Positions 12,090 through 22,244 of a DNA stretch of 64,000 bases are shown piece by piece. The position numbers were made by a program, and so were the translations under genes. The first letter of the stretch is position 1; each line of letters begins with the position of its first letter. The notes below the pieces were generated by a model. The model saw only the letters and a list, made by a program, of their open reading frames with translations. It was not told the DNA's origin and ran no database searches. Origin of the DNA: Mycobacterium fragae (lineage in GTDB: Bacteria; Actinomycetota; Actinomycetes; Mycobacteriales; Mycobacteriaceae); the NCBI RefSeq assembly GCF_002102185.1, contig NZ_LQOW01000024.1, positions 369,964 to 433,963 of the forward strand. The letters run 5' to 3'.

Positions 12090-12737
12090 CTACCAGGCGT
12101 TGGCGATGTTTCCGTGTTGGGTGATCCAGGCATGCATGGCGATGCCGGCGGCGACCGCGACGTTGATGCTGCGCGTCGAACCAAACTGGGCGATCGACAC
12201 GGTCAACGCGGCGCCCGCGCGGATGTTGTCGCTGATGCCCGGGCCCTCCTGGCCGAAAACCAGCAGACAGTTGCGCGGCAACGCCGCCTGTTCCAGGCGC
12301 GCTGCGCCGGGCACATTGTCGACCGCGACCACGGTGAGGCCGGCGGACGCCGCGAAGCTCAGTAGGTCGGCGATGTTGTCGTGATGGCACAGCCGCTGGT
12401 ATCGGTCGGTGACCATGGCACCGCGGCGATTCCACCGCCTGCGGCCGACGATGTGCACGGTGTGCACCGCGAACGCGTTGGCGGTGCGCACCACCGCGCC
12501 GATGTTGGCGTCGTGGCCGAAGTTCTCGATCGCGATGTGCAGCGGGTGCCTGCGGGTGTCGATGTCGGCGATGATCGCCTCCCGCGTCCAGTAGCGGTAG
12601 GCGTCGACGACGTTGCGGGTGTCGCCGTCGCGCAACAGGGCCGGGTCATAACGTGGGTCGTCCGGCGCCGGCCCCACCCAGGGGCCGACTCCGCCTGTGG
12701 GAGCGCCCCATTCGGTGGGGCCGGGTTCATCACGCAT
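12090..12737 (-). CDS. TrmH/SpoU-family RNA 2'-O-methyltransferase (Rv0380c-like)
   Basis: 215 residues. The three SPOUT motifs are visible: NIGAVVRTANAFAVHTVHIVG (motif 1), LLVFGQEGPGISDNI (motif 2) and VSIAQFGSTRSINVAVAAGIA (motif 3, with the SxNV cofactor-knot residues). Such enzymes use SAM to methylate ribose in tRNA or rRNA and work as dimers. The first ~60 residues are an N-terminal extension rich in Pro and Gly. It follows the lipoprotein gene with an 8-nt overlap. The exact RNA target cannot be read from the sequence. Confidence 0.9.
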   Translation of the reverse strand: MRDEPGPTEWGAPTGGVGPWVGPAPDDPRYDPALLRDGDTRNVVDAYRYWTREAIIADIDTRRHPLHIAIENFGHDANIGAVVRTANAFAVHTVHIVGRRRWNRRGAMVTDRYQRLCHHDNIADLLSFAASAGLTVVAVDNVPGAARLEQAALPRNCLLVFGQEGPGISDNIRAGAALTVSIAQFGSTRSINVAVAAGIAMHAWITQHGNIANAW

Positions 12738-13623
12738 GGTCGGTCCACACGGCGGCGTGGGTGCCGACCACGGCGACGGTCGCGTACAGCAGCGCCTCGT
12801 TGATCTCGCCCTGGGTGCACAGCGACGCGCTGACGTGCACCGTGTCCAGCGACGCCTCGGGCAGGATGAGCGCCGACGAGCCGTACGCCGCGCAGGCGGC
12901 GGCCAGCCCGGGCGTCGGCTGGCTCGGGGCGGCCAGCAGCATCATCGGGCCGCCGCGTGCCGTGGAGTCGTCGCGGTAGCGCGCCGCGATGGTGTCGGCG
13001 ACCAACCCGAGCAGCATGTAACCGCTGCCGGTGAACACGCCGGGCTCGCCCAGCGACTGCTGGCTGAGCTGGGTGCCGTCGGCCCGCCATGCCGACACGC
13101 TGGTGGTCTTGACGACCATGCCGATGTCGTTTTCCTTGGTCGGCAGCATCCCGACCGGGAAGGTCGCGGGATAGGCAGCAGCGCTGCCGGCGATCCGGTC
13201 GCGCGGCGAGTAGAGGTAAACACCGCGGACGGCGCTGCGGTCCTGCAACGGGCCCAGGCACACCGTGCCGGTCAGCCGATCCTTCACGGGAGCTGAGAGT
13301 TGCTGCACGACAGCATTTTTTACGCTCTCACAGCTGCCTATGCCGGTGGCCTCCAACGGGTGCGCCAAGGCGCCGTACAGGCCGAACCGGATGTCACGCG
13401 CGTCGGCGTGGGCTTTGCCCGGATCGCTCGGGGCGCCGTCGACGTCGACCAGCACATGGTCGCCTTGCCAGCGCAGGTTGGACACCGCCATGTTCCACCC
13501 CAGCACCGCCAACGACTCGCCCAGTCGGGCGGTCTGCGCGCCGTAGATCTTTTCTCGGTGGCTGGAATTCGAGCACGCACCCACCAAGAGGAGCGTCGCC
13601 ACCATCGCAATGAGAACCCGCAC
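12730..13623 (-). CDS. Probable lipoprotein (Rv0381c-like)
   Basis: 297 residues from a GTG at 13623. The N-terminus MRVLIAMVATLLLVGACSNSS is a short lipoprotein signal peptide with lipobox VGAC, so Cys17 is probably lipidated after cleavage and the protein held at the outer face of the cell membrane. The mature part is a globular mixed alpha/beta protein of unknown fold with a few Cys. It lies between pyrE (7 nt downstream of the pyrE stop) and trmH, with which it overlaps 8 nt, so all are probably one transcript. The function is unknown. Confidence 0.8.
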   Translation of the reverse strand: MRVLIAMVATLLLVGACSNSSHREKIYGAQTARLGESLAVLGWNMAVSNLRWQGDHVLVDVDGAPSDPGKAHADARDIRFGLYGALAHPLEATGIGSCESVKNAVVQQLSAPVKDRLTGTVCLGPLQDRSAVRGVYLYSPRDRIAGSAAAYPATFPVGMLPTKENDIGMVVKTTSVSAWRADGTQLSQQSLGEPGVFTGSGYMLLGLVADTIAARYRDDSTARGGPMMLLAAPSQPTPGLAAACAAYGSSALILPEASLDTVHVSASLCTQGEINEALLYATVAVVGTHAAVWTDHA

Positions 13624-13629
13624 GGTGAT

Positions 13630-14175
13630 CTAGCACAACCCCAAATCCGCCAGCCCCAGCACGCTGCGATAGGGCAGGCCCTCGGCCTCGATGGCTTCGG
13701 CTGCACCGGTGGCGCGGTCGACCACCGTCGCCACGCCGACGACCTGGCCGCCGGCGTCCCGGACGGCGCGCACCGCGGTCAGGGCGGAGTCGCCGGTGGT
13801 GCTGGTGTCCTCCACCACCAGCACTCGTCGACCCGAGACATCGGGTCCTTCGATAAGACGTTGCATGCCATGGGTTTTCACTGACTTGCGCACGACAAAC
13901 GCATCGATCGGGCGGCCCGGCGCGTGCATGACGGCGGTGGCGACCGGATCAGCGCCCAGGGTCAGGCCGCCGACCGCCGCATAGTCCCAGTCGTCGGTGA
14001 GTTCACGCAGCAGCCGCCCGATCAGCGGCGCAGCCCTGTGGTGCAGCGTGGCGCGGCGCAGGTCGACGTAGTAGTCGGCCTCTTTGCCCGACGACAGCGT
14101 GACCCGACCGTGCACCACCGACAGCCGACGCACCAGGTCCGCCAACTCGTCGCGCTCAGGTGCGGCCACGGCCAC
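13630..14175 (-). CDS. pyrE: Orotate phosphoribosyltransferase
   Basis: Converts orotate and PRPP to OMP in pyrimidine synthesis. 181 residues; the PRPP-binding motif [15 protein letters not shown] lies about residues 113-127, and the flexible-loop region is [13 protein letters not shown]. Length and sequence fit mycobacterial PyrE. The start at 14175 overlaps the 3' end of the SDR gene by 20 nt. Confidence 0.96.
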   Translation of the reverse strand: MAVAAPERDELADLVRRLSVVHGRVTLSSGKEADYYVDLRRATLHHRAAPLIGRLLRELTDDWDYAAVGGLTLGADPVATAVMHAPGRPIDAFVVRKSVKTHGMQRLIEGPDVSGRRVLVVEDTSTTGDSALTAVRAVRDAGGQVVGVATVVDRATGAAEAIEAEGLPYRSVLGLADLGLC

Positions 14176-14932
14176 TGCCGAGTCTGTTGGTGGTGGCGCG
14201 CGCCAAGCTCCGAGGGATCATCCTTATCGCGGCGGTGAGGACCTTGTACTGCACGCCGGGAACGCTGATCACCTTGCCTCGGGCGATGTCGGACAGGCTC
14301 TCCCGGACGACGTCGTCGACTTCGAGCCACATGAACGACGGCAGCTTCGCCATGTCTATGCCGGCCCGGTCGTGAAACTCGGTGTGCACGTAACCCGGAC
14401 ACACCGCATGGACGCCGACGCCGCTCCCCTTCAGCCCGCCGGCCAGGCCCTCGGTGAACGACACCACCCACGCCTTGGACGCCGAGTAGGTGGACCCGCG
14501 GCCCGACAGCAGCCCGGCAACGCTGGAGACGTTGATGACGGTGCCGGCGCCCGCGTCGATCATCGCCGGCAACGCGGCGCGGGTCAGCTGCATCACCGTC
14601 GTCACGTTGACATCGAGCTGGGCCTGCAGCAACGCGGGATCGGCGGTCCAGAATTCCCCGGACGTACCGAAGCCGGCGTTGTTCACCAAGACATCGACGC
14701 CGGCGGCCAGCCGGTCGGCGACCTTGCCGCGGTCGGCCGATTCGGCCAAGTCGGCCGGCAACACCTCGACGGCGCGCCCGGCCTCGTCGCGCAATTCGCC
14801 GGCCAGCTGGTTGAGCCGGCCGGCATCGCGGGACACCAAGACCAGGTCGTAACCGTCGGCGGCGTACCGGCGGGCGAAGCCCGCGCCGATCCCGGACGTG
14901 GGCCCGGTAATCAGGGCAACGGGACGCGGCAC
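14156..14932 (-). CDS. Short-chain dehydrogenase/reductase
   Basis: 258 residues from a GTG at 14932, where the family N-terminus begins ([18 protein letters not shown]); the frame is open further upstream but lies over ttfA with no similarity. The cofactor motif TGPTSGIG, the NNAG motif and the catalytic S...YSASK (about residues 140-160) are intact. An Arg follows the second strand (VSRDAGRL), suggesting NADP(H). The C-terminal helices ([17 protein letters not shown]) are basic, which may indicate membrane association. It lies between ttfA and pyrE, a position empty in M. tuberculosis as far as I recall. The substrate is unknown. Confidence 0.88.
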   Translation of the reverse strand: MPRPVALITGPTSGIGAGFARRYAADGYDLVLVSRDAGRLNQLAGELRDEAGRAVEVLPADLAESADRGKVADRLAAGVDVLVNNAGFGTSGEFWTADPALLQAQLDVNVTTVMQLTRAALPAMIDAGAGTVINVSSVAGLLSGRGSTYSASKAWVVSFTEGLAGGLKGSGVGVHAVCPGYVHTEFHDRAGIDMAKLPSFMWLEVDDVVRESLSDIARGKVISVPGVQYKVLTAAIRMIPRSLARATTNRLGSGRGRT

Positions 14933-14963
14933 GGCGCCAGTGTACTGAGCCGGGCGATCGGGC

Positions 14964-15803
14964 CTAGCGCTGGTAATGCGTGGCCTGGTAGCCGTTGCGG
15001 CCCGGCGGCGGGCGCCGGGCCGCTCCGCCGCGAGTGTTCTCGCCGCGCACCGGCTCGGCCGACGTGCGGCGAGACGGCTCGGGCCGCGCGGCCGCGTCGG
15101 CGCGCCGCGGCGACACCTCGCCCCGCCCGGCAGGCGCCAGCGGGCGGCTCGGCGCGGCATTGCGGCGCGCGGCCAACTGCGACGCCGGGGCCTGTGACAC
15201 CGGCGGCAGCACACGCAGTAGGTCGTTGAACTGGCGCACGGTGCGCAGGCCCTCGTCCCACTGGGCGCGAGTGCTGGAGATCGGCATGCTGACCAGCGTC
15301 CAGTTTTGCTCGTTCCACATGATCTCGGCGCAGTCCGGCGCCGTGTGCGCGAACGTGACCATGCGCCGGTCGCAGGCCCGCCGGGCGGCGTCCAGGTTGG
15401 TGGAATAGACCATCCTCGGGCCGATCGCGCCCAGCAGCCAAATATCGTTCTCGCGAGGCTCTTTCAGGCCTTTGAGCCGCATGTCGACCACGACGTTGGT
15501 GCCAACCTTGCGGTGCAGCGCGATCACGGTGGCGACTTCTTCGAGGTCGAAGATGAATACCGCCTCGCCGCGGATCTGGCCCAGGACCACGTTGCGGGCC
15601 GGAATATCGCCCACCGTCGAGATCACCCCGCGCTTCCACCGCTTGAGGATCTCGGTGGATTCAGGCTCGTAGTCGAACCCGTGAGAACGTGCCCACGACT
15701 TGCGACGACGGCCCCGACCGCGACGCCGATCGATGTCGATGTACAGCAGCACCACCGCGCCGACGAAGCACAGCGCGGAGAGCGTGAACCAAAGCGGGAC
15801 CAT
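14964..15803 (-). CDS. ttfA: Trehalose monomycolate transport factor A (Rv0383c-like)
   Basis: 279 residues. One N-terminal membrane helix (~4-22, [19 protein letters not shown]) is followed by a basic [10 protein letters not shown] stretch and a globular cytosolic domain to about residue 205; the last ~75 residues are Arg/Pro/Ala-rich and probably disordered. This architecture and the position next to pyrE and clpB identify the TtfA family, an essential partner of MmpL3 in moving trehalose monomycolate across the cell membrane in mycobacteria. The membrane helix and the core fold are intact. Confidence 0.9.
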   Translation of the reverse strand: MVPLWFTLSALCFVGAVVLLYIDIDRRRGRGRRRKSWARSHGFDYEPESTEILKRWKRGVISTVGDIPARNVVLGQIRGEAVFIFDLEEVATVIALHRKVGTNVVVDMRLKGLKEPRENDIWLLGAIGPRMVYSTNLDAARRACDRRMVTFAHTAPDCAEIMWNEQNWTLVSMPISSTRAQWDEGLRTVRQFNDLLRVLPPVSQAPASQLAARRNAAPSRPLAPAGRGEVSPRRADAAARPEPSRRTSAEPVRGENTRGGAARRPPPGRNGYQATHYQR

Positions 15804-15904
15804 CGCTCGTAGCCTAGCTGCTGTTAGCCCGGGACCGAGAATGACAGCAGGTCACAACCGAATTAAAGTTTGCTACCGCTTCGGCGCCGGGCCGGCGGAA
15901 ATCA

Positions 15905-15918
15905 AGTATGGCGATACT
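15905..15918. promoter_or_regulatory. Candidate operator: 14-bp inverted repeat
   Basis: AGTAT-GGCG-ATACT, perfect over both 5-bp arms, 36 nt before the ATG of the monooxygenase-esterase gene. It could be a regulator site, but 5-bp arms occur by chance and no regulator gene is adjacent. Confidence 0.3.
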
Positions 15919-15954
15919 CATCACAGCTGGTCGGCTTCGCGTGATGATCAGGTG

Positions 15955-18606
15955 ATGACCGATACAGCCAGGACCGGCGGGCCGGCGCCGGACGTCGACG
16001 TCGTCGTGGTCGGCGCGGGTATTGCCGGCCTGTACCTTGTCTACCGCCTCAGCCGCGCCGGCTACCGATTCCGGGTTTTCGAAGCGGCCGACGACCTGGG
16101 CGGCACGTGGTACTGGAACCGCTATCCCGGTGCCCGGGTCGACGTGCCCAGCATCGACTACATGTACAGCTTCGACCCCGACTGGCAGCGGGACTGGCAA
16201 TGGTCGGAGAAGTACGCCACCCAGCCGGAGATCCTCCGCTATTTGAATCACGTCGCCGACAAGCATGACCTGCGCCGTCACATCACCTTCTCGACGCGAG
16301 TGCAGCGGGCGCGCTGGGTCGACGATGCATCGCTGTGGCAGGTCAGCACCGACGGCGGGGACGAGGTAACCTGCCGTTTCGTCGTGATGGCCACGGGCTG
16401 TCTGTCCATGCCCAAGCAAGCCGAGGTCGACGGACTCGACCGATTCGCCGGCGAGGTCTACTTCACCAGCCGCTGGCCGCACCGGCCGGTTGACTTCAAG
16501 GGCAAGCGGGTGGCGGTGATCGGCACGGGTTCCTCAGGCGTTCAATCGATTCCGGCCATCGCCGCCGAAGCGCGCCAGGTGGTGGTGTTTCAGCGCACGC
16601 CGAATTTCTCGATCCCGGCCCGCAATGGCCCGTTGTCGCCCGAGAAGCTCGCGCAACTGGCCAACGAGGCGGAATATCGCGCGGCGGCAAAGCTTTCGCC
16701 GGCCGGCATTCCGATGGAACGCAGCATCACCCCGACGTTCAGCGTCTCGGAGACCGAACGCCAACAACGCTATGAGAACGCCTGGGAGAGCGGGCTGCTG
16801 TTCGAGGCGATAAACGTCTACGCCGATGTGCTGAGCAATCCGGCGGCCAACGATGCGTTCGCCGAGTTCTTCCGGAACAAGATCCGCTCCATCGTCGACG
16901 ACCCGCAGACGGCAGCCGATCTGTGCCCGACCGATCACCCGATCGCCACGAAGAGGCCATGCCTGGACACGGATTACTACGCCACCTACAACCTGCCGCA
17001 CGTGCGCCTGGTCAACGTTCGCAAACATCCGATCCGACAGGTCACGGAAACGGGCATCGAAACCGCCGACGAGTCGTTCACCGTGGACGCGATCGTCTTC
17101 GCCACCGGTTTCGACGCCGTGACGGGTGCGATCACCGCCGTCGACATCAAGGGCCGAAACGACTTGGCGCTCAAGGAGAAATGGGCGAACGGGCCGCAAA
17201 CCTACCTCGGGTTGACCACTGCCGGCTTCCCGAACCTGTTTTTCATCACCGGTCCCGGGAGTCCCTCGGTGCTGTCGAACATGGTCGTTTCGATCGAACA
17301 GCATGCCGACTGGGTGCTCGACTGCCTCGGTCACCTGAACGCATCCGGTTTCCATGTCATCGAGCCCACCGAAACGGCCGAAGCGGGATGGACACAGCAC
17401 GTCAACGACTGCGCCGACATCACCCTCTATCCGGCCGCGAATTCTTGGTACATGGGCGCCAATGTGCCGGGCAAGCCACGGGTTTTCCTGCCCTACTGCG
17501 CGGGCCTCGACTTCTACCGCGCCAGCTGCGACGAGGTGGTCGCCCGCGACTACCTCGGCTTCCGGCTGTCCGGGCCCAACGGCTCGCATTGCCACGACGG
17601 GGTGGTGCGCCGGCTGCAGCCCGACGTCGAGATGGTGCTCAACGAAATGGCGGCGCTGGGACTGCCGCCGATGGAATCGATGTCCGTCAACGACGCGCGC
17701 GCCATGTATCTGGAGATGTCATCGACTCGACCGCCGGGGCCGGACGTCGGCGAGATCATCGACGGTGTCTTGCCCGGCGCCGCAGGCGATCTGGCGTACC
17801 GGCTCTACCGGCCGCCGACACCGGGCCCGCACCCGATCGTCGTGTACTTCCACGGCGGCGGCTACGTTCTGGGCGACGCGATCTCGGACGACCCGCTGTG
17901 CCGGGACCTGTGCGTGCGAACCGACGCGGTCGTCGTCTCGGCGGACTACCGCCACGCGCCCGAGCACCGGTTCCCCGCGGCGGTGGACGACGCCATGGCC
18001 GCGGTGCGCTGGATCGCCGACAACGCCGAGGCGCTCGGCGGCAGACCGAACCAGCTCGCCGTGTGCGGCTGGAGCGCAGGCGGTGGGATCGCGGCCGTGG
18101 TGTGCCAACTGGCGCGAGACATGGGCGGGCCGAACATCATCGGCCAAGCGCTGTTGACGCCGACAATCGACGGCGACCTGACCCGACCATCCTTCGCCGA
18201 GAACGCGGACGGCTATGGCCTCACGACACCGCTGCTGCAATGGTTCTACGACCACTACATCGACGCGGCGGACCGAGGCGATCCCCGCTTCGCGCCGTTA
18301 CGCGCCGCCGATCTGTCCGGCCTGCCGCCGGCGATCGTGGTGACGGCCGAATTCGATCCGCTGCGCGACGACGGCGAGGCCTACGCCGCCGCGCTCGAGG
18401 CGGCCGACGTCCCGACGGAGCACGTCCGCGCCCGCGGCCACACCCACTACTCGATGACGATGGTCGACGTCGTCATCTCGGGTGCGCCGATACGCGGACG
18501 GATAGCGGACGCGCTGCGCCGGTTCTTAGCCCAGGACCAGCGACTCGCCGTCGGGACTGACGTTGACCGGCACGGTGTCGCCGTCGTGGACCTCGCCGGC
18601 CAATAG
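15955..18606 (+). CDS. Baeyer-Villiger-type flavin monooxygenase fused to alpha/beta-hydrolase (esterase)
   Basis: 883 residues from the ATG at 15955. Residues ~14-540 are a class B flavin monooxygenase: FAD motif GAGIAG (20-25), [15 protein letters not shown], and NADPH motif GTGSSG (190-195). The Baeyer-Villiger fingerprint [12 protein letters not shown] (164-175) has Phe at the position normally His. Residues ~570-860 are a hormone-sensitive-lipase-type hydrolase with the HGGG oxyanion motif (633-636), nucleophile Ser707 in GWSAGG, an Asp in EFDPLRDD and a His in GHTHYS. A ketone could be turned into an ester or lactone and hydrolysed in one polypeptide. The 3' end overlaps convergent clpB by 81 nt. 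Confidence 0.9.
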   Translation: MTDTARTGGPAPDVDVVVVGAGIAGLYLVYRLSRAGYRFRVFEAADDLGGTWYWNRYPGARVDVPSIDYMYSFDPDWQRDWQWSEKYATQPEILRYLNHVADKHDLRRHITFSTRVQRARWVDDASLWQVSTDGGDEVTCRFVVMATGCLSMPKQAEVDGLDRFAGEVYFTSRWPHRPVDFKGKRVAVIGTGSSGVQSIPAIAAEARQVVVFQRTPNFSIPARNGPLSPEKLAQLANEAEYRAAAKLSPAGIPMERSITPTFSVSETERQQRYENAWESGLLFEAINVYADVLSNPAANDAFAEFFRNKIRSIVDDPQTAADLCPTDHPIATKRPCLDTDYYATYNLPHVRLVNVRKHPIRQVTETGIETADESFTVDAIVFATGFDAVTGAITAVDIKGRNDLALKEKWANGPQTYLGLTTAGFPNLFFITGPGSPSVLSNMVVSIEQHADWVLDCLGHLNASGFHVIEPTETAEAGWTQHVNDCADITLYPAANSWYMGANVPGKPRVFLPYCAGLDFYRASCDEVVARDYLGFRLSGPNGSHCHDGVVRRLQPDVEMVLNEMAALGLPPMESMSVNDARAMYLEMSSTRPPGPDVGEIIDGVLPGAAGDLAYRLYRPPTPGPHPIVVYFHGGGYVLGDAISDDPLCRDLCVRTDAVVVSADYRHAPEHRFPAAVDDAMAAVRWIADNAEALGGRPNQLAVCGWSAGGGIAAVVCQLARDMGGPNIIGQALLTPTIDGDLTRPSFAENADGYGLTTPLLQWFYDHYIDAADRGDPRFAPLRAADLSGLPPAIVVTAEFDPLRDDGEAYAAALEAADVPTEHVRARGHTHYSMTMVDVVISGAPIRGRIADALRRFLAQDQRLAVGTDVDRHGVAVVDLAGQ

Positions 18607-21072
18607 CATCTTGGCCAGCTGGTCGCCGATGGCCTGTTGCACCAACCGCCGCAACGGGCGTGCCCCGTAGACCGGGTCGAACCCGCGGTGCGCCAGCCAG
18701 CGCTTGGCCGGCAGCGACACCTCCAGCTGCAATCGCCGTTGCGCCAACCGCTTCTGCAGCTGGGCCAGCTGAATGTCGACGATCTGCACCAGCTCTTCGG
18801 GGTTGAGGCCCTCGAAGATCAGTACGTCGTCGAGCCGGTTGATGAACTCCGGCTTGAACGTCGCACGCACCGCCGCCATCACTTGCTCGTCGGTGCCGCC
18901 CGACCCGAGGTTGGACGTCAGGATCAGGATGGTGTTGCGGAAGTCGACCGTGCGGCCCTGCCCGTCGGTGAGCCGGCCCTCGTCGAGGACCTGCAACAGC
19001 ACGTCGAATACGTCCGGGTGAGCCTTCTCGATCTCGTCGAACAGCACCACCGTGTAGGGCCGCCGGCGCACCGCCTCGGTCAGCTGACCGCCCTGCTCGT
19101 AGCCGACGTAGCCGGGCGGGGCGCCGACCAGGCGTGCCACCGTGTGCTTCTCGCCGTACTCGCTCATGTCGATGCGCACCATCGCGCGCTCGTCGTCGAA
19201 CAGGAAGTCGGCCAGCGCCTTGGCCAGCTCGGTCTTACCGACGCCGGTCGGGCCGAGGAACATGAACGCCCCGGTCGGCCGGTTGGGGTCGGACACTCCG
19301 GCCCGGCTGCGGCGCACCGCGTCGGAGACCGCCTGCACAGGCTTGCGCTGCCCGACGACCCGCTTGCCCAGCTCGTCTTCCATCCGCAGCAGCTTGGCGG
19401 TCTCACCCTCCAGCAGCCGGCCGGCCGGGATGCCGGTCCATGCCGACACCACGTCGGCGATGTCGTCGGGGCCGACCTCTTCTTTGAGCATGACGTCCTC
19501 ACGGGCCTCGGCCTGCGGCAGCGCGGCGTCCAGTTTCTTCTCCACCTCCGGGATGCGGCCGTAGCGCAGCTCGGCGGCCTTGGCCAGATCACCGTCGCGC
19601 TCGGCGCGCTCGGACTCGCCGCGCAGCGTCTCGAGTTGCTCCTTGAGTTCGCGGACCACGTCGATGGCGTTCTTCTCGTTCTGCCATCTGGTGGTGAGTT
19701 CCGCCAGTTCTTCCTTTTTGTCGGCCAGCTCGGAGCGCAGCTTCTCCAGCCGGGCCTTGGACGCCTCGTCCTCCTCCTTGGCCAGCGCCATCTCCTCGAT
19801 CTCGAGTCGGCGCACCAGCCGCTCGACGGCGTCGATCTCGACGGGCCGGGAGTCGATCTCCATCCGCAACCGTGACGCGGCCTCGTCGACCAGGTCGATG
19901 GCCTTGTCCGGCAGGAACCGGGCGGTGATGTAGCGGTCGGACAGCGTGGCCGCTGCGACCAGCGCCGAGTCGGTGATCCGCACACCGTGGTGCACCTCGT
20001 AGCGGTCCTTCAGGCCGCGCAGGATGCCGACGGTGTCCTCCACCGACGGCTCACCGACGTACACCTGCTGGAAGCGCCGCTCCAGCGCAGCGTCCTTCTC
20101 GATGTGCTTGCGGTACTCGTCGAGCGTGGTGGCGCCCACCAGCCGCAGCTCGCCGCGCGCCAGCATGGGCTTGATCATGTTGCCGGCGTCCATCGCGCCC
20201 TCGCCGGTCGCGCCGGCGCCGACGATGGTGTGCAGCTCGTCGATGAACGTGATGATCTGCCCGGCAGAGTTCTTGATGTCGTCGAGCACAGCCTTGAGCC
20301 GTTCCTCGAATTCGCCGCGGTACTTGGAGCCGGCCACCATCGAACCGAGGTCCAGCGCGATGACGGTCTTGTCGCGCAGGCTTTCCGGCACGTCGCCGGC
20401 CACGATGCGTTGCGCCAGCCCTTCGACGATGGCCGTCTTGCCGACGCCCGGCTCACCGATCAGCACCGGGTTGTTCTTGGTGCGACGGGAGAGCACCTGC
20501 ACCACACGGCGAATCTCGTTGTCCCGCCCGATAACCGGGTCGAGCTTGCCCTCGCGCGCGCTGGCGGTCAGGTCGGTGGAGTACTTCTCCAGCGCCTGGT
20601 AGGTGGCCTCCGGGTCGGGGCTGGTGACCCGGGCGCTGCCGCGCACCTTGACGAACGCCTCCCGCAGCGCTTGCGGGGACGCGCCGTGGCCGGTGAGCAG
20701 CTTGGCGACATCGGAGTCGCCGGTGGCCAGCCCGACCATCAGATGCTCGGTGGAGACGTATTCGTCGTCGAGCTCGGTGGCCAGGTGCTGGGCGGTGGTG
20801 ATCGCGGCCAGCGACTCGCGGGAGAGCTGGGGTTGCGAGCTGGCGCCGGTGGTCTGTGGCAGCCGGTCCAGCAGACGCTGGGTTTCGGTGCGAATGGTGG
20901 CGGGCTCGACGCCGACGGCCTCCAGCAGCGGCGCGGCGATCCCGTCGTTCTGCGTCAGCAAGGCCATCAGCAGATGCGCGGGCCGGATCTCGGGGTGCCC
21001 GGCGGCCGATGCCGCCTGCAACGCCGAGGTCAGCGCCGCCTGAGTCTTGGTTGTCGGGTTGAAAGAGTCCAC
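18526..21072 (-). CDS. clpB: ClpB disaggregase chaperone
   Basis: 848 residues from the GTG at 21072 (codes [11 protein letters not shown]). Hexameric AAA+ ATPase that pulls proteins out of aggregates together with DnaK. In order: an N-domain with two Clp repeats (1-145), NBD1 with Walker A GEPGVGKT, the coiled-coil M domain (~400-525), NBD2 with Walker A GPTGVGKT and Walker [15 protein letters not shown], then the C-terminal small domain. All key residues are present. An HspR-type inverted repeat lies 66-86 nt upstream. The 3' end overlaps the monooxygenase-esterase gene by 81 nt. Confidence 0.98.
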   Translation of the reverse strand: MDSFNPTTKTQAALTSALQAASAAGHPEIRPAHLLMALLTQNDGIAAPLLEAVGVEPATIRTETQRLLDRLPQTTGASSQPQLSRESLAAITTAQHLATELDDEYVSTEHLMVGLATGDSDVAKLLTGHGASPQALREAFVKVRGSARVTSPDPEATYQALEKYSTDLTASAREGKLDPVIGRDNEIRRVVQVLSRRTKNNPVLIGEPGVGKTAIVEGLAQRIVAGDVPESLRDKTVIALDLGSMVAGSKYRGEFEERLKAVLDDIKNSAGQIITFIDELHTIVGAGATGEGAMDAGNMIKPMLARGELRLVGATTLDEYRKHIEKDAALERRFQQVYVGEPSVEDTVGILRGLKDRYEVHHGVRITDSALVAAATLSDRYITARFLPDKAIDLVDEAASRLRMEIDSRPVEIDAVERLVRRLEIEEMALAKEEDEASKARLEKLRSELADKKEELAELTTRWQNEKNAIDVVRELKEQLETLRGESERAERDGDLAKAAELRYGRIPEVEKKLDAALPQAEAREDVMLKEEVGPDDIADVVSAWTGIPAGRLLEGETAKLLRMEDELGKRVVGQRKPVQAVSDAVRRSRAGVSDPNRPTGAFMFLGPTGVGKTELAKALADFLFDDERAMVRIDMSEYGEKHTVARLVGAPPGYVGYEQGGQLTEAVRRRPYTVVLFDEIEKAHPDVFDVLLQVLDEGRLTDGQGRTVDFRNTILILTSNLGSGGTDEQVMAAVRATFKPEFINRLDDVLIFEGLNPEELVQIVDIQLAQLQKRLAQRRLQLEVSLPAKRWLAHRGFDPVYGARPLRRLVQQAIGDQLAKMLLAGEVHDGDTVPVNVSPDGESLVLG

Positions 21073-21137
21073 GACACCTCCGTTCGGGTTCAAAGAGGTT
21101 GCCAAAAATGCTTGTCGCGATGTTCAACGCCGTCAAG

Positions 21138-21158
21138 GTTGAGTCTGTTCCGCTCAAG
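21138..21158 (-). promoter_or_regulatory. HAIR element (HspR operator) of clpB
   Basis: GTTGAGT-N7-GCTCAAG, matching the HspR inverted repeat CTTGAGT-N7-ACTCAAG at 12 of 14 positions. It lies 66 nt before the clpB start codon. The same half-sites recur before dnaK. Confidence 0.85.
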
Positions 21159-21181
21159 TTAGGTTATTTTTGAGCATCGCT

Positions 21182-21197
21182 TCGAGCGCGTGTTCGA
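21182..21197. promoter_or_regulatory. Candidate LexA/SOS box
   Basis: TCGAGC-GCGT-GTTCGA matches the mycobacterial SOS box TCGAAC-N4-GTTCGA at 11 of 12 defined positions. It sits directly before a TATGAT -10 hexamer (21201-21206) and the gene at 21213, where bound LexA would block polymerase. It is 24 nt from the HspR box of the divergent clpB gene. Confidence 0.5.
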
Positions 21198-21200
21198 ACG

Positions 21201-21206
21201 TATGAT
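21201..21206 (+). promoter_or_regulatory. -10 hexamer TATGAT, likely leaderless promoter
   Basis: TATGAT ends 6 nt before the GTG at 21213, so transcription would begin at or next to the start codon and give a leaderless mRNA, a common mycobacterial arrangement. No strong -35 is visible. Confidence 0.5.
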
Positions 21207-21212
21207 CGATCC

Positions 21213-21518
21213 GTGGGCCAGCTCGCGTCGATCGGCTACAACGGCCAACCGCTTCGCACCCCGTTCCGGGTGGTGCGCCCGCCGGTCACGGTTCTGGTCG
21301 ACCTGACGGTGCTCTTCCCGCGAGAGCCGCACCGCTCCGGCCGGTATCACCCCAACGGTCTGCAGCTGCACAAAGTCGTCGAGGGACGGCTGACCTGCTG
21401 GGGCATCTGCGAGCAAGGCGACTGGTGGGGGCTGGTGACCTATCCGGTCGTCTACGGCTCGAAGCAGCGGACGGTCACACACTGGGTGCCGGCGTGGACG
21501 TTGCGCCGAAAACGCTAG
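21213..21518 (+). CDS. Small conserved protein of unknown function
   Basis: 101 residues from GTG 21213; one compact domain rich in beta strands and Trp (CWGICEQGDWWGLVTYPVVYG, HWVPAWTLRRK). I do not recognise the family. It has no signal peptide, membrane helix or metal motif. A candidate SOS box and -10 element directly before the start suggest DNA-damage control. The next gene begins 20 nt later in the same direction. Confidence 0.7.
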   Translation: MGQLASIGYNGQPLRTPFRVVRPPVTVLVDLTVLFPREPHRSGRYHPNGLQLHKVVEGRLTCWGICEQGDWWGLVTYPVVYGSKQRTVTHWVPAWTLRRKR

Positions 21519-21538
21519 CGCTCGGCTACATTTCTGGC

Positions 21539-22210
21539 GTGACGCACAGCTGGAGTTCGGCGCTGACCGGGCTGATTTCCCTCGCGCTGGTCATTGCCTT
21601 GTCGCCGCTGTCGATCATCCCGGCGGTACTCGTGTTGCAAACGCCGCGACCGCGGCCGACCAGCCTGATGTTTTTCGGCGGCTGGCTGGCGACGCTCGCC
21701 GCGCTGACGGCGATCTTCGTCGGGATTTCCGGTCTGCTCGGCGGCCTGCACAAATCGCCCCCGACATGGGCCGCGTGGCTGCGGATCGTGGTCGGTGCGG
21801 CGCTCATCGTTTTCGGCGCGGTCCAATGGTTCCGCCGTCATCGCCACACCCGCACGCCGGTGTGGATGCGATCACTGGAGAAGCTCACCCCCGCTCGGGC
21901 CTCAGTGACGGGGGCGGTGTTGGGCGTGGTACGGCCCGAGGTGTTGTTCGTTTGCGCGGCAGCGGGTTTGGCGATCGGCAGCGCGGGGCTGGGCGTCACC
22001 CGGGCCTGGATTTCGGCGGCCATCTTTGTCACGGTTGCCGCTTCGACGGTCGCGGTCCCGGTACTGGCCTACGCCGGCGCCGGCGAGCGCCTCGACGACC
22101 CACTGGCCCGGCTCAAGGACTGGATGGACCGGCACCACGCCGCGCTCATCGCGGCCATTCTCGTCGTGATCGGATTGCTGGTGTTGTACAAGGGAGTTCA
22201 CGCGCTCTAA
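21539..22210 (+). CDS. GAP/Sap-family (glycolipid-addressing) membrane protein
   Basis: 223 residues from GTG 21539. Six membrane helices fit the GAP family (SLALVIALSPLSIIPAVLVLQT in helix 1, then PTSLMFFGGWLATLAALTAIF). Characterised mycobacterial members (Gap, Sap) help move glycopeptidolipid or sulfolipid to the surface. No lipid synthesis genes are next to this copy, so its lipid is unknown. Open codons before 21539 lie inside the preceding gene. Confidence 0.82.
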   Translation: MTHSWSSALTGLISLALVIALSPLSIIPAVLVLQTPRPRPTSLMFFGGWLATLAALTAIFVGISGLLGGLHKSPPTWAAWLRIVVGAALIVFGAVQWFRRHRHTRTPVWMRSLEKLTPARASVTGAVLGVVRPEVLFVCAAAGLAIGSAGLGVTRAWISAAIFVTVAASTVAVPVLAYAGAGERLDDPLARLKDWMDRHHAALIAAILVVIGLLVLYKGVHAL

Positions 22211-22244
22211 CGGCGATGCCCGGGCACGCATAAAATCGTCGCCC

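Noticed and set aside
16534..17595. A 353-codon minus-strand frame opposite the monooxygenase
   Set aside because: Antisense shadow of a GC-rich gene; no recognisable protein sequence.
16923..18560. A 545-codon open frame on the plus strand inside the monooxygenase-esterase gene
   Set aside because: It is Arg/Pro-rich translation of the real gene in another frame, with no motif, while the main frame carries intact FAD, BVMO and hydrolase motifs.
18637..19875. A 412-codon plus-strand frame opposite clpB, and further ones at 19987-21162
   Set aside because: Antisense shadows of a fully conserved clpB; no independent start or motif.
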